Positions 11,541 to 23,322 of a stretch of DNA of 64,000 bases are shown in pieces. Under the pieces are notes generated by a model. It had not been told where the DNA came from and did no database searches. It saw only the letters and a list, made by a program, of their open reading frames with translations. Positions within the stretch are counted from its first letter, which is position 1; each line of letters begins with the position of its first letter. Where the stretch lies: assembly GCA_022605405.1 (NCBI GenBank), contig JABYQQ010000009.1, positions 186,001 to 250,000 on the forward strand, written 5' to 3'. Position numbers and translations under genes: made by a program. The DNA comes from Earliella scabrosa (lineage: Eukaryota > Basidiomycota > Agaricomycetes > Polyporales > Polyporaceae).

Positions 11541-13815
11541 TCACTGCACATACGTCTCCGTCCCAGGCGTATACTGCGCACGGGGCTTGTACTTCAAGTC
11601 GGGGTCCTCCATGCGCTGCTTGACGGTGACGTGGAACTTCGGCTTTGCGTCGTAGATCTGTCTGCCCCGACCCAGGTGGACCCTGTTAATGTCGCAGTCA
11701 CAGTCACAAGACAGGGCTCAGCAAAGGAGCCGCTCAAACTCAAACATGCATACGCACCACCACTTCTTCTTCCACTCCCCATCCGTGTCCTGGTACGTGC
11801 ACGACAGCGGGACCACCTCGAGCATCCACCAGGTGGGGTACTTGTCAAACTGATCGTGGATCGGCTGGAGCGCGTTCGGATCCACCTCGAGCGGGTCGTT
11901 GCCTGATCCCGAGCCTGATGGGGAGGCCGCAACCGCAACCGCGGCCTGGCCTGCAGGAACAATGGAGGCGTTCGGAGGAAGGACCATGCCCGTGCCCTCG
12001 TATGTCGACACGGGGATGTGGGCGCGCAGGAGCACGGCCTGGTCGAATTCGATGGGGCACTGTGCGCGGATGACTTCGCGGACCATCCAGCGTAACGTGA
12101 TGTTCGAGAGACTAAGCTCCGTGTCGTTGGGCACGGACCCGCCGCCCACATCTGTGGTGGATAAAGTTTGTGAGCGCTGAGATGTGCGAAACCAATGAAA
12201 GAGGATGGACGTACCACTGTGGCAACCAGCGAACCAGACCTCGAGCACGTCTGTGCCCCCTGGGATCTCGTCGTCCTGTGCGTGGATGCCGCTCGACGAG
12301 CCCGAGGATCCCGAGGAAGTCGAAGTCGAAGTCGAACCGGAGGTGCTGGAACCTGAAGCGGAAGCGTTCGTCCCCGCATCTGCCGCATCCTGCTTCACCT
12401 TGGGCAGCGGCATCGTCGCAGCGTCCTTGCGCTGTTTAGAAGGCCACATGCGAAGGAATTCGCCGAGCGACCTCTGCCTCTTGCTACCCGCAGTCGGCCG
12501 CTTTACGGCCGTCTTGCCCTTGGCTTTCGCAGCGGTGGCATCCTCGGCCGCTTTCTCGAACGCGGCCTGCGCCTTTGCGGGGGTGTCGGCCTCTCCGGGG
12601 ACCGGACGGTGGTATAGATTGGGCAGGAAACGCACACGATGCTGCCCACATGTCGTCAGCAGTAGGACGTTGAATCGAGCGGATGCTCGGATGCAGTACA
12701 TACCTCGTCCAACGAGAGCGCGTGCCGGAACGTCTTGATGGTCGTGTTGGACGTGGTGAATGGCAGCGAGCGTCCCATGATGACGCCTACGCTGGCTACG
12801 GTCTCCCTGCGCACGTCATCTGCGGTCAGTCCTTGTGCCGCACGAATGGTCTTGGCCGAGTCATGTCCGTCATCCTGACACTCACCAGACGCCGACAAAC
12901 TCGATCTTGACATCTCGGCAGAACGTCTGCTTGAAGCCGGCGGCCAAGGCCAGACTCTCGGCGTCAGTCTGCTTGTAGAGTTTGTACGCAAACGGGACTT
13001 GTTCCGGGTTGTCTCTGGGAAGCAGGCCAATCTGCGCGTATGGACGACCGCAGTTAGAGCGCCAGACGTTGCTGCCGCTCGCGGGCAAACGTGCGCACGC
13101 ACCTTGTGAAGCATCCCGGCGAGAGCCCGCGCAGTGTACGCGCCGCGCGAGAATCCTGCGCATGCGGGGACCGGGCTCCTCTCAGCATCCCAGCCAGCCG
13201 GATGGAGAAGGGAACTGTGCGCACCAAAAATACAGATCTTGTCGCCGGCAACGTAATTCTGCATCAGGAACTGGTAGCCCCCACGAACGTGCTCGTCGAG
13301 ATACCTGGTCTTGTCTCAGCATGACACGGACGTTTGGGCGAAGGATTCGGGAAGAAGGGTACAGACCATGCGAAGGCTTCGTCCAGGATCTTCGCACCCC
13401 ACTGGAAGAGGGGAGACACCACACCGGGGTTGAAATAGGTTCCGATCCCAGGCTGTCGGGTCGATTTGCGATCAGGTCAGGAAGGCGACGTTCAGCATGA
13501 TTTGCTCCCGGTGGCGACTAGGAGTGCATCTCCCTCAAGGAGAGCACCGCTCGCTGCAAGACCTACCTGATAGTAACATAGCTGCTGGTCGAAGTCATCG
13601 TCCTTCCTGAGGAGCGAGTAGAACTTGACTACGTTCGTGTTCTGCTTGGCGGCAAATGTCAGCAATCTGGGAATAATCTCGGTGCTTGAGAAGAGTCTGA
13701 CATCACCGTCATACTGATTGGATGTTCCGTCAAAACAAAGGATCAGCGTGCGGGGAGTACGCTCGTCTGTCGTGACGTCGACGCCAGGGTTCGGGGAAAG
13801 AGCGACAGAGGGCAT
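11541..13815 (-). CDS. DUF2235 alpha/beta-hydrolase (Tle1-type phospholipase-like)
   Basis: 559-residue protein with the DUF2235 fold, shared by bacterial Tle1 phospholipases and a large fungal family of unknown substrate. Exons: 13815-13567, 13452-13367, 13304-13225, 13155-13103, 13031-12886, 12806-12704, 12641-12215, 12151-11758 and 11682-11541. Landmarks are ILCFDGTSNQY near residue 30, the serine elbow FGFSRGAYTARALAGML, EFVGVWETVASVG with the catalytic-type Asp replaced by Glu, HALSLDEHRVRFLPNLY, VWFAGCHSDVGGG with the His-Asp pair, and WWMLEVVPL then VHLGRGRQI near the end. A low-complexity Ser/Thr/Gly insert of about 30 residues sits between LPKVKQDAADAG and IHAQDDEIPGGTDVLEVWFAG. A TATA element lies about 50 bp upstream. 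Hydrolase activity is inferred from the intact GFSRG. Confidence 0.87.
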
Positions 13816-13861
13816 GCGGGTCGACTAGATGCGGACGGGTAGGGACAAGGGGCAGAGAGAA

Positions 13862-13869
13862 GTTATATA
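13862..13869 (-). promoter_or_regulatory. TATA box of the DUF2235 gene
   Basis: On the minus strand the sequence reads TATATAAC, 47-54 bp upstream of the start codon. This is a good position for a short-leader fungal promoter. Confidence 0.5.
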
Positions 13870-14496
13870 CACGGCCTTCTCCTGCGCGCGTCCGCAGACG
13901 AGGAACGTTTTTGATAGACTGTCAATGAGAAGTAGGGTGAGTGCTGACGGTGGGAATGGGGAGAAGACGTGGCTGACAGCCTCCTGGGAATGGGTATAAG
14001 AAGGAGCTGGAGGCTGTAGAGTCCGACACGGTTCATACTTATATATGGCGACTGTGCCGGGTGAAGGGCCACGATGCGGCGGGGCCATTGGCAGGTCCAC
14101 GTTTGCCACATGACTGGTCCGATCCTTGTCCTCTGATACAGTTTATGCCAGCTTTGCCTTTTCGGGCACGCTCAGCAGCTCTAATGCAGCAACCAGAGGG
14201 TCAGTGTCCATGTCCAGAGCTAGCTCATGTGCGGGTTGGGTCTCATGAGACGGGGTCAATTAGACGAGGACGATGCGAGGTCTAAGCTAGGTCGAACGTC
14301 TTCAGTAAGTACTATGTCACTGCCAAGTACAGCCGCCCGCCATTGTCCCGATATGGTAGTTCAGGCGCTCCCATGGTGGCAACCGTTTCCGGCGTCTGTA
14401 AATTTAATGAGCGGCAAATATTCCACTTTCGGCAAGTTTGATTACGTACGCCGCTCTCACGTCGAGCGTATATATGGCTCGTCCCCACCACCTTCT
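13870..14496. other. Intergenic region upstream of DUF2235
   Basis: No supportable gene. It contains two further TATATA-like stretches (near 14038 and 14468). The second sits just before the dead APH-like copy. Confidence 0.45.
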
Positions 14497-14955
14497 CCAT
14501 TGACGATGATTCTGAACACATTCGGGCGAACATTCCGGGCTACGAGACAATTATCAGGCAGTGTCTCGAACAGGGTTCTCGTCTGCAGGAGATCTCCATC
14601 AACATTACCGGCGTGCGACTCGAAAAGAAGACAGACGACGACGTCAGCGACATCTGCATGAAGTTCGGGATCGGCATAGCTATGAGCGAGGCCAGGACGC
14701 AGCGCTTTGTCGCGCAATATCTCCACGACAACAACATTTCGGTCGTGCGTGCACCTCGTGTTCACCGTGCCTTCACGTGAAGCTTCATGGGTTACATCGT
14801 CTCCGAGTGCGACAAACCCCATGCTGCACTTGTCGCTCCCGCCGTGCAAGCCCTGATCGACATTCCGAACCCCAGGTCAACGCCTGGACCCGTCGGGGGA
14901 GGCCGGATCGAGCAACCCTTCTTCGTCGACCGGATGTCCTCCATCTGGTACCTTA
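14497..14955 (+). pseudogene. Dead copy of the APH-like kinase gene
   Basis: Nucleotide-level match to exon 1 of the intact gene at 23323-24390, in the same orientation. Shared runs include the stretches coding NYETIIRQC, TDDDVSDI, KFGIGIAMSEA, RFVAQYLHDNN and GPVGGG. The copy has an in-frame TGA at 14778-14780, where the intact gene has a Lys codon in FKWGN. The FIDGPM segment after VSE is deleted, and homology stops near 14952, before the catalytic half. No start codon region is recognisable. It cannot make a working kinase. It is dispersed from the parent by about 9 kb. Confidence 0.85.
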
Positions 14956-15238
14956 CGGCGTTGCTTATGTCGCAAGATATCTACAGGTTACCTAGATAGA
15001 TGCTTCCTGGATCTCCTTCAGAAACCGCCGTGATTGGGGCACCACAGCCTCGACCCTACGCCACCCGTCTAAGTAGCGCATGCCAGGACCTCCCATCTGC
15101 TTGCGACTGAGCCCCATCCGCTGGTGTTCTTCTGAACTTACCGCAACGTCTGAACTAATGCACATGAAGTCTTTCCCAGATAGCTTACACTACGAACATA
15201 ACACTACAAACTTAACACAGTATGCCCATGCCGTGAAC

Positions 15239-18200
15239 TCAGCGTTGTAGCTTCCACATCCCGTCCTTCACGAGGACGAGGCCCTCGCGCCGCGCCGCCT
15301 CCATGAACTCCGCGAGCTGGTCGATGGTCCGATCGTAGCCGGGCGCAAACTTCAGCATGTTCTGGATCCTGACGAGACTCAGCGAACCCAAGTTCGTGAG
15401 CATGCCCTCGATGAACTGGCACAAACAAAACAGAGTGAGCACTGCGAACGGCAATGGAACCGAATCGCCAAGATGCCACCGACCTTCCAGTACACCTTCA
15501 TCTGCTCCGCCTGCTGCTGCTGGACCGTAAGCACGGCAGGGACGTCCTCGATGACCGCTGCGAGGACGATGAGCCTCCAAATCGCAGGAAGACATTCGCT
15601 ATGCATACCTGGTCGAGGCGCCGCCTTCGAGCCCGACGGTGCCGACTCCTCCGCAATCTCGAGCAGCCGGTACACCGTCACGTCTTCCTCCTTGAGCACG
15701 CCGAGGTCGACCCAGGTCGTGACCGCCTTCAGCGCGGCCGCCTTGTCGATTCGCATGGCCGTTGCCAGGTCCGCAATGTCCCAAGTGTCTGGCAAGGCGC
15801 GTCGTCAGTGCCTAACATGCTAGAGATCGTACACGGTGCAGGCGCACCTTTAGTCGAGAACAGCTCGATGACGGCAGCCTCGAGCGGCGGGACCTCCGCG
15901 TTGACAGTCCGGTCTTGCAGCTCGATCTCGAGCGAGATGGTGCCGAGGTGCGGGAGCCAATGCAACTTCTTGTCCGGCTTGAAGAGGTGGAACTCTCTCG
16001 CATATGCGTCTTGGATCCTGAGCGCATACATTCAGCGACATCGTCGGGGAGGAGAGGGGAGGGGAAGAATGCAAGACATACTGCTTGAATTGTCCGGGCA
16101 TGTTGAATGTGCTCGTCTGCAGCGGCGGCCAGAAGTGCCGCGACACGATCGTCGGGTGCAGAGGCATCTATGCATTCTCCGTTAACGTGCGTGCTGGCTT
16201 GTCGAGGCACAAGAAGGGAGCGACTGACCTTCTGCTGGTTCTGCACATGCTGGTCGATACGCCTCGAATCCGTCATGTCGCGCAGCATGACTTCACACAC
16301 TTGCAGCGCGGGCTCCCCGAACCGGATCTTCAGAATCTCGATGTTCCGACGCTGGAGTCCTCCCATCAACGCAGGCCCCGACGTCTCCGATCTCGGATCA
16401 CGCACCTCCCGTTCGTAGTTGCCGTCTGTGACAGCAAGCAGTCGCTGAGCGAGCAAGACTTGGAGCTCCTTGACGAAGAGATCCTTTGAGTCATAGATGC
16501 TAACTAACGTGCTAATAACGTCGGTCGGCTTGTTGATTCGGAAATCTGGCGACCGAGTAAGTATACTGACGGCACGAAACGTCTCAATGGCGCTGGCAAG
16601 AACTCACCTGGTCCCGCGTCGATCGGTTCTGGCTCCCAGTTAGGATCGGTGAAATCGTCAGCTTGCCTCTGTTGCAAAGGCTGGATGGGCTCGTTCTCGT
16701 CGACCAAAGAATCGCCGCTCTCCCCATCTCCAACAAGACTTGCAACGATACATCGGATTGTGTCGGGACGTTCTCTGTCACAGAATCAGCATAACTGCTC
16801 CGAGTAATTACCATATCCTGCTTTACCTGAGGTATTTCCGGATAGGATCGGCGACCTTATAGAGCAGGACACCAGGCGGATCGATCAGACGCAAGCATCG
16901 GATGATGGAGACATATTGGGTGAGGATGTCTTTGGTGTCAGCACCCGGATGGAGAAGTCGCTTCTTATTCCTGCAGATGATCCCTCAGAGCGGTGCCAGA
17001 CATGTATACCATGGGGCCCTCACGCTTTCCGTAACGTTGTGACGACCTCATCGCGCTGATCTACTCGGGAAAGACATTCCTGCTCAACCGTCAGCGTCCA
17101 AGCACGCGATATCGGGACCAAGATAGAGATACCTTCAGGTCTAGCAGTGCAGCCTGCGAGTCAGGGTAGTCGATGATGATGTCGAAGATCTCCTTGGTTC
17201 TGCAATGTGGTTAGCACGGGCTAGATTGATACAAGAATGCGAGAATGGAACCTACCGAAGGTCACAGAGTGTCTTGCAGACATGGTAATCAAACCTTGAG
17301 CCAACACCTTGCAGCATCTGGCGGGCTTCCTCCGCTGTTGTATGTAGCGCTTAGTAACGCAGGTCCGGCGAACAGGGTGGTAGGCTCACTAACCATTCCT
17401 CGCGCCCCTCGCGTACGGCATGACCATCCATGGAACCACCTTCTCAGCCATCCACTCCCTCAGGGGACCCAGCATGGAGTCCTCCCACTTCTTCGCGCAT
17501 GTCCCGTTCACGTGTTCTTCGATGTACTCGTAGCAAACGCTCGCAATGAGCGACTCGTATCGATCGAGCAGGCCTAGAGCCTCGCAGGCGGCCCACAGGT
17601 GCAAGTCTGGTCGTGCAGGAGGGGAAGACTGGAGCTGCGCTTCGTGTGGAATCGCCCATGGCGGTGGACAAGATGCGTTGACGAGCGAGAATGTGGATGC
17701 AATGAGTGCTTTGAATCCATGGGCAAAAGATGGAGGGAAGGTCGAGTAAACGTGAGTTTGGAACGCGAGGGTGTATGCGGAGAGAAGTGTCGAGCCCAGC
17801 CTAGACAATCGTAAGATGGTTGACCGCAGACAGGCATGAGGGCGACATACTCCGGTATTGGCGACCATGCTCTGTACCACTCCACCAGGCGGAAGAGCAT
17901 CCTGGCGATGGCGTCCGTGCTATTCGTCTCCTATTCAATATCAGCAACATCGCGTCAGCTTCTTGACATGTGCGATGTATGATATATGGGAGGTATGCAC
18001 CTCATATTCAGCCATGTACTTGTGTATATCACGCTCAACGAGGTACTGTTGCTTGCGCATGTTCTCTAGGGCGCACCATGAAGGCTCATGGGTCGAGGCG
18101 AACATGAATAGTATGCAGTGCTTACCCAGAAAGTTCTCCATCAATAGGGGAAGCATCTTCGACTTGCTCAATGCGTCGAACGACGCTCTCACATCCTGGA

Positions 18201-18512
18201 TGTCTGGTGGCTCACCGGAACCTCAACGAGTGCGGCTGTATGTGCCCAATGAACGCTACGCACTGTATTCCTGGTGCGAGGATGGATCGTTCAAGTCTAT
18301 GGGATACAAGAAGCCAGTTGCGATGCGCCATGCCTGTAGACAGACCAAGTCGATGTTCAGCGTGGTTGGGCCCGTGGTCGGACGAGCGTGGAGTGGCCAA
18401 CCTCGCTGAACGCCAAAAGTCCAGTAATTCCCGCCTCTCCTCTGTTGAGACGCGCAAACGAGTTGTTCCATTTACTCTGTACTTGCTTGAAAAGCAGCGT
18501 TGTTGAAGCCAT
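15239..18512 (-). CDS. APC2: Anaphase-promoting complex subunit 2 (cullin-like)
   Basis: APC2 is the cullin-fold scaffold of the anaphase-promoting complex E3 ligase, nuclear, driving mitotic exit. The coding region starts MASTTLLFKQVQSKW at 18512 and ends GMWKLQR, with more than ten introns. Pieces in order are AWRIATGFLYP, SFDALSKSKMLPLLMENFLGKHC, VERDIHKYMAEYE, ESLIASVCYEYIEEHV, REWMAEKVVPWM, IIIDYPDSQAALLDLKECL, SVYDSKDLFVKE-type cullin core (DFRINKPTDVISTLVSIYDS, LLAQRLLAVTDGNYERE), EILKIRFGEPALQVCEVMLRDM with DSRRIDQH, and the C-terminal winged helix (IEGMLTNLGSLSLVRIQNML, LAEFMEAARREGLV). The cullin homology and the C-terminal APC2 domain are both present. Not all inner exon borders were fixed. 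Divergent from the esterase with 201 bp between starts. Confidence 0.87.
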
Positions 18513-18713
18513 CACATCTGAGCTTGGGGAAGGGATTTGGTTGAAGACAAGGAGCGCAAGTTCGCGAGCTGTGGCGCGCGCCGCGTCGCGTCCCATGGCG
18601 CGTACTACGCGGGCGGCGGGACGCCGGACACGACCACCTCTTACACATACGGCGCGCATGCGCGAGCCGTCTTGGGACCTCGACGGACGGCTAATCTACC
18701 CATCTTCTTGACC

Positions 18714-20038
18714 ATGTCAACGAACGACTCTTATGAATCTGCCATCACTTTGGCCTACAAACACGTAGGAGATCGGCCTATCCATGTTGACATATTTCCT
18801 CCGACCACCCTTGACCCGCCTTCGAGCTCACTCACCGACCCAGGTCCTCGCAAGCTGCCTGCTGTGGTCTACTTTCACGGCGGGTCCTTAACCGTTGGCA
18901 ACCGGAGGAGTTGGTTTCCCAGTTGGCTGCATCGTGCGTGTTCACCAATGCTGCCCCTGTCCAGTCACCTGCAGTCATGCCCTCTCCTCAATTTCCTGGG
19001 CCGCACATTCGCTACATAATCTCACCATTTATGCCATTCAGGACGCGTTACGTCGTCAGGAATGGCCTTTCTCTCCGCGGACTACACCCTCCTAGCTCCT
19101 ACGACCGGCCATGACATTATCGAGGATGTCAAGGACCTGTTCCGCTTCCTGAGCACCGAGGCCAACACTCAAATCCGACAAGCTTGCCAATCTGATCCCA
19201 CCCGAAGTGCCTTTGCCTTTGCGCTCGATCCCGACGCGCTCGCAGTTGCGGGGAGCAGCGCAGGCGGGATGTGCGTGTACCTCGCAGCCCTGCACGCGTC
19301 TCCCAGACCGAAGGCCGCTTTGTCGCTCTACGGGATGGGCGGGGACATGCTCGTGAGTCCGCTCTCGTTATCCTCCCGTGGCACGCTCCCCTCTGACTGC
19401 CGCAGACGTGGATGTACCTCGCGCCCAAGACGACCCCCTTCCTCCGCGGGCGCGAGATCCTCGACCCACAAGCCTACGCCGAGTTCCTCCATCCCGCATG
19501 TCGCTCGCTCGCTCGCACCTCGGACTCCCCGCTCGCCTACCATCCGCCCACGCACCCCATCCCCAACTTCCCCGCGAACCCCCGCATGCTTGTCGGCCGC
19601 CTCTACCTGCAGACCGGGACCTTCCTGGACTACCTCACCGGTGCCCACGAGCCCAGCCTGAGTGTTTCCCTCCGGGACCGTCTGGCCGGGGATGGTCATC
19701 TCACAGAGGATCCATACTCGGTCGACATCAGGCCCAGCGAGAAGTGCCGCGACCTGATCCCCGCAGAACACCTCTGCCTATTTCCGCAGCTCAGCGACCT
19801 GTCGACCTTCCCTCCGACGCTGCTCGTCCATGGCGCAGCCGACTCCGCGGTGTGGGTCCGGGAGTCCAAGAACATGCACGCCCGACTGCAGGCCGCAGGT
19901 GTGCCTGCGGAGCTCAAGATCGTGGACGGCAAAGAGCACAGCTTCGACTACGAGCCCAGCTCGGAAGCAGAGTTCGGCGCACCTGGGGGCCTGTTCGACC
20001 AGGTCACAGACTTCTTGCGGACACATCTCTTCAAGTGA
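18714..20038 (+). CDS. Alpha/beta-hydrolase fold-3 esterase/lipase-like protein
   Basis: 387-residue cytosolic serine hydrolase related to hormone-sensitive-lipase-type esterases. Exons 18714-18933, 19042-19352 and 19406-20038 give an exact frame. The oxyanion motif VVYFHGGSL is near residue 60. The nucleophile motif VAGSSAGGM is near residue 130. The acid residue is in LLVHGAADSAVWV and the catalytic His in VDGKEHSFDYEP near the C-terminus, so the triad looks complete. No signal peptide is seen. Substrate unknown. A nearby non-coding exon or a different first Met is possible but the chosen ATG has a good family fit. Confidence 0.85.
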
Positions 20039-20346
20039 GCGCAAGCGTGCGCACACTAGGCAGGTAGACTAAGCCTCCATATCCTGGTTGCGATATCATA
20101 CATTATCTCAGACGCTGCACAGTGGATGCATATAGAGAGAACATGGTGAGAGAGAAAGAGGCAAATAGCGTCCCGTACACAGCATGCAAAGCGATCTTAA
20201 AACGAATCAAGAACAGCAAACGACCGAACAACCCAACCAATCCTGCTATATGCACCCAAGCTTCCGCCGACCCTGTCAGCCCGGAAGTTCACCAACCCGA
20301 CCTCAACCACCATAAGCCACGACACGCCTAGCCTCAACGCCTCAAG
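20039..20346. other. Convergent 3' flanks of esterase and sirtuin A
   Basis: A/C-rich stretch between two stop codons on opposite strands; it must hold both polyadenylation regions. No gene seen. Confidence 0.5.
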
Positions 20347-22049
20347 CTATGAATGCCCCTGGACCGTTATCGCAGTGCCGCCGGCGACGAGGAACGGGGG
20401 CGGCGGCATCGGGGGCGGGTCGTCGAGCGCGAGTGGCGCGTCGTCGTCGTCGTCGTCGCCCGCGCCCGACGCGAGGAGGATCTCCTCCGAGCTGAGCGTC
20501 CGCGCGGGGAACGTGATCGCGTCCTCCTCCATCAGCGGCACGATCTTCTCCGAGCACTCGAGCGCGACGCGGAGCCGCTCCGTGAGCGACTCGGCCGCGT
20601 CCAGCTTCTCCTGCCACTCCGCCGCCGTCGGCGTGCTCGTCCCGTTCGACGCCCCGCTTCCTATCTCGACCTGCTCGCGCGGCGGAACGCTGTCAAGCAC
20701 ACCGTTGTGCCGGCACCCTATCCCCGCTCCGGGTCCGAACGCGGTAGCAGTAGGGGAGAGCTCGCCCGGCGCGCACGCAAGCGCGGTCTTTGCCCACTCG
20801 CGGTCGAGCGCGTCTTCCCAGCCGAGCTCGCGGCAGAGGTCGCGGACGATGGCGTCGCACTTTCCCAGGAGGAGGACGTCGTCCGCGCGCGTGCCGATGT
20901 CGCCCGCAAAGTCGAGGTTGATGAGGATGCGCGGGCACGACTCGGGCGCCATTGCCGCGAGCTTCGCGAACGGCTGCACGGCGAGCGACGTGCCGATCAC
21001 GAAGAGCACGTCCGCGCTCCCGATCTTGGGCAGCGACTGGAAGAAGCGTTCGGGGAGCTGTGGGTGCGCGATTGGGCGAGTGGGTGAGCGCGCGGGGGTG
21101 CGTTGGAGGTGCGCGAATGGACACGAGAGCGCCACCCGCGCACGGAGGGGGAACTTACCTCTTCGCCAAAGAAGACAATGTCGGGCTTGACGAGCCCGCC
21201 GCACGCGCCCTTGTCGCACCGGACGACGTCGCCCCGCTCGACCGCCTCGCGCATCCTGGCGGAGTCGTACTCCTGCTTGCAGTCGATGCAGTGCTGCGAG
21301 GCGAAGCTGCCGTGGGCCTCGACGAGCCGGTCGACGGGGATGCCGGCCTGGCGCTCGAGGGTGTCGATGTTCTGCGTAAAGCAGGTGTGCAGCCGGCCGC
21401 TGTCGGCAAGCAGCTTCACGAAGCTGTGTGTCAGCGTGGGCCGGTACCGACCGGGGTAGAGTTCGCGGGTGAGCGTGTAGACTGGTTGGAGTCGGGACAG
21501 ACGATCGTCAGCATTATCTCCGATACAGTTGGTGGCGGAGAAGTCGTACATGGCAGGGGGTTAAACCGGAAGTAGTTGAGCTCGAAGACCGCTCGGGGGT
21601 ATGGTAGGTTCGACTTTGCTAGTCTCGCCTGTGATATGGTCGTTGTCAGCGTACATATAATGGTGCTGTGTTTGATCAGCCCGTACATAGAGTCCTAGAC
21701 TAATGTCAGCTTCGATTGGTAGTCATGATGACCTGTAGCGCGACACACCTGTCCTAGGAGATCTAAAGTCTGGAATCCCCGCGGAAACGCTTACGCCTAT
21801 GCAGTAGCTCGTGGAGGTTAACTTCCGAACCTGGTGTGGACGGTCTGCCCGAGACTCTCACCTGCACCGAGCTACCCGAGGGAGCATGTCAGGAACGAAG
21901 GATCAAAGGTGCTAATCAGTGCTGACCATGACAAAGATCCGCTGGCATTTGGGGGACTTGATGAATTTTGCGATAGAAGGCAAGTCTCGACCCTCGAGGA
22001 TGGAGGTCGGTCCATCGTAGAGCATCAGCAACTCATCAGCGTCATCCAT
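20347..22049 (-). CDS. Sirtuin A (Sir2-type NAD-dependent protein deacylase)
   Basis: 433-residue class I-like sirtuin of the Hst2/SIRT2 pattern. Seven exons: 22049-21927, 21871-21862, 21796-21749, 21694-21687, 21628-21550, 21481-21159 and 21057-20347, summing to 434 codons. Exons 2 (10 nt) and 4 (8 nt) are microexons. Landmarks are LGAGVSVSAGIPDFRSP (NAD pocket), CFTQNIDTLERQAG, the catalytic HGSF, the zinc cysteines of CIDCKQEY and CDKGACGG, VKPDIVFFGE, VIGTSLAVQPFA and LINLDFAGD. Strictly, the zinc pairs read CxxC and CxxxxC. The C-terminal 130 residues are poorly conserved, with a run of six Asp after GAGD and a Pro-rich end. Paralog of the gene at 24689-26309; localisation cannot be told. 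Confidence 0.9.
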
Positions 22050-23079
22050 GCTTGTATCGTGTGCCGTGCGTGACCGTGCCGGTCCTGAGTGTTGTTTGTT
22101 CGTCTGTATCCGAGTTCGGGGGTCGTTATGCTCAGAAGAAGCCTCTCAGGTCGAACGCCGTAGTGAGGGGTAGGGTGACGGAACTGGGAGTCTGATCAGG
22201 AGAGATGCCTGCTATAAAAGAGTGCGAGTGAGCTAGCCTGCGCTCCGCCGCTCGGAGCGATGCAGGGATTCTTCCGAGTCGCCACGGGGCCGTTGATTGG
22301 GCAGCTGAAAGTCTGCTCACGGCGGGTGTGTTGGATGATGGGCGGCAGAGGCAAAGTGACCGGGGGAGGAAGAGACCACACGAACGGGCGAGGGACTCGC
22401 GAGAAGCGAACGCGAGGCTAGCGCAAGGCGACGGATGGTCGTGGCGACTGGAGAGGCCTTCCGTCTGCCCATCTTCTGCCCGCATAGATCATGGCCTTTC
22501 ACATGAGTAGCTCCGTATGTTGCCGTCGCGGCGGCAGCTATGACATATGTGCTCCTCCCAGGCGGTCCCATTTGTCGCAATCCGGGTCGCCCTGGTGTGA
22601 TCTTCTGCCTAATCTGGGCTCCGCGATGCTTCGCGCTTGTCGCGGCCGACGAATCGCGAAACTCCGCGCTATCCTCCAGCCATCGGCGTGCATCTTAAGC
22701 TTAAGGCGCGACCCAAACGCGAATACTACGCAGCTCACTGGACAAGCTCGATCCTCGTATGCAATACATAGCGGTGTGATACTCGCACACACAACTTCTC
22801 TTTGTATCCACACCAGGATCAGCTGACTCTTGGCACTGAAGGCATTGAACTTCGTTGTTTCTAGATAATAGGGATGACATTGCAAGGATCCTGACGTCAG
22901 TGAGAACGTTCAAGGAACCTGGTAAATACGAAGAACATTGAAAGAACAAGCTCATGATATCTGCAGTTACGGGTATAATTCTGACCATTATAGGTAGGCT
23001 TTCGATCGGTTTTGCCATGTTATCAAAATGTTTTTGCCAGGAACATGTCGGATGGTTGCCCTCAGTTCGATCGGCCTGT
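22050..23079. other. Intergenic region upstream of sirtuin A
   Basis: About 1 kb. It contains a plus-strand TATAAAAG (near 22213) but no credible gene follows it. Short open frames lack introns, domains or coding bias. Confidence 0.5.
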
Positions 23080-23197
23080 TCCTCAGGGGACCCTCTCGGA
23101 GCAGTTCGATATCGATCCGCCTGCTTCACCTACCGCTAGCTTCTCTACCACCTCACCCAGCTCCTCGACATTCGCGTCCGCCGCGTCCCCTTTAGTG
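23080..23197 (-). pseudogene. Probable relic of a sirtuin C-terminal coding end
   Basis: Read on the minus strand, this stretch resembles the sirtuin B tail at about 24750-24895. GGGGACCCTCTCG (plus strand) is shared exactly. Later, the segment around TCTCTACC..C and TCGACAT..CGCGTCCGC matches with substitutions and small gaps. Translated, it gives ADANVEELGEVVEKLAVGE, to compare with ADVDVDKLSAAVEKMGLAV in sirtuin B. No upstream catalytic domain remains. It may be chance or a duplication scar; a direct alignment would decide. Confidence 0.45.
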
Positions 23198-23322
23198 TAA
23201 ACTAAAACATACTCGTCGAGTCCTTCTCCACTGCCTTCTCCGCCCGGCGTGTTTCCTCCAAGTTAGCGCTACCTCTTTTGCTCTTTGCTCAAGTCAGTAA
23301 CGTTGCTTCCCTTCTTTTGAAC

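Noticed and set aside
14787..14999. Short frame beginning GYIVSEC as a real small gene
   Set aside because: It is the downstream part of the dead APH-like copy after the in-frame TGA.
20353..21087. Long open frames on the plus strand opposite sirtuin A
   Set aside because: They are antisense shadows of a GC-rich coding exon; composition is Arg-rich and no domain is present.
22205..22580. TATAAAAG with short frames downstream
   Set aside because: No frame after it has family resemblance or coding character; may be chance.
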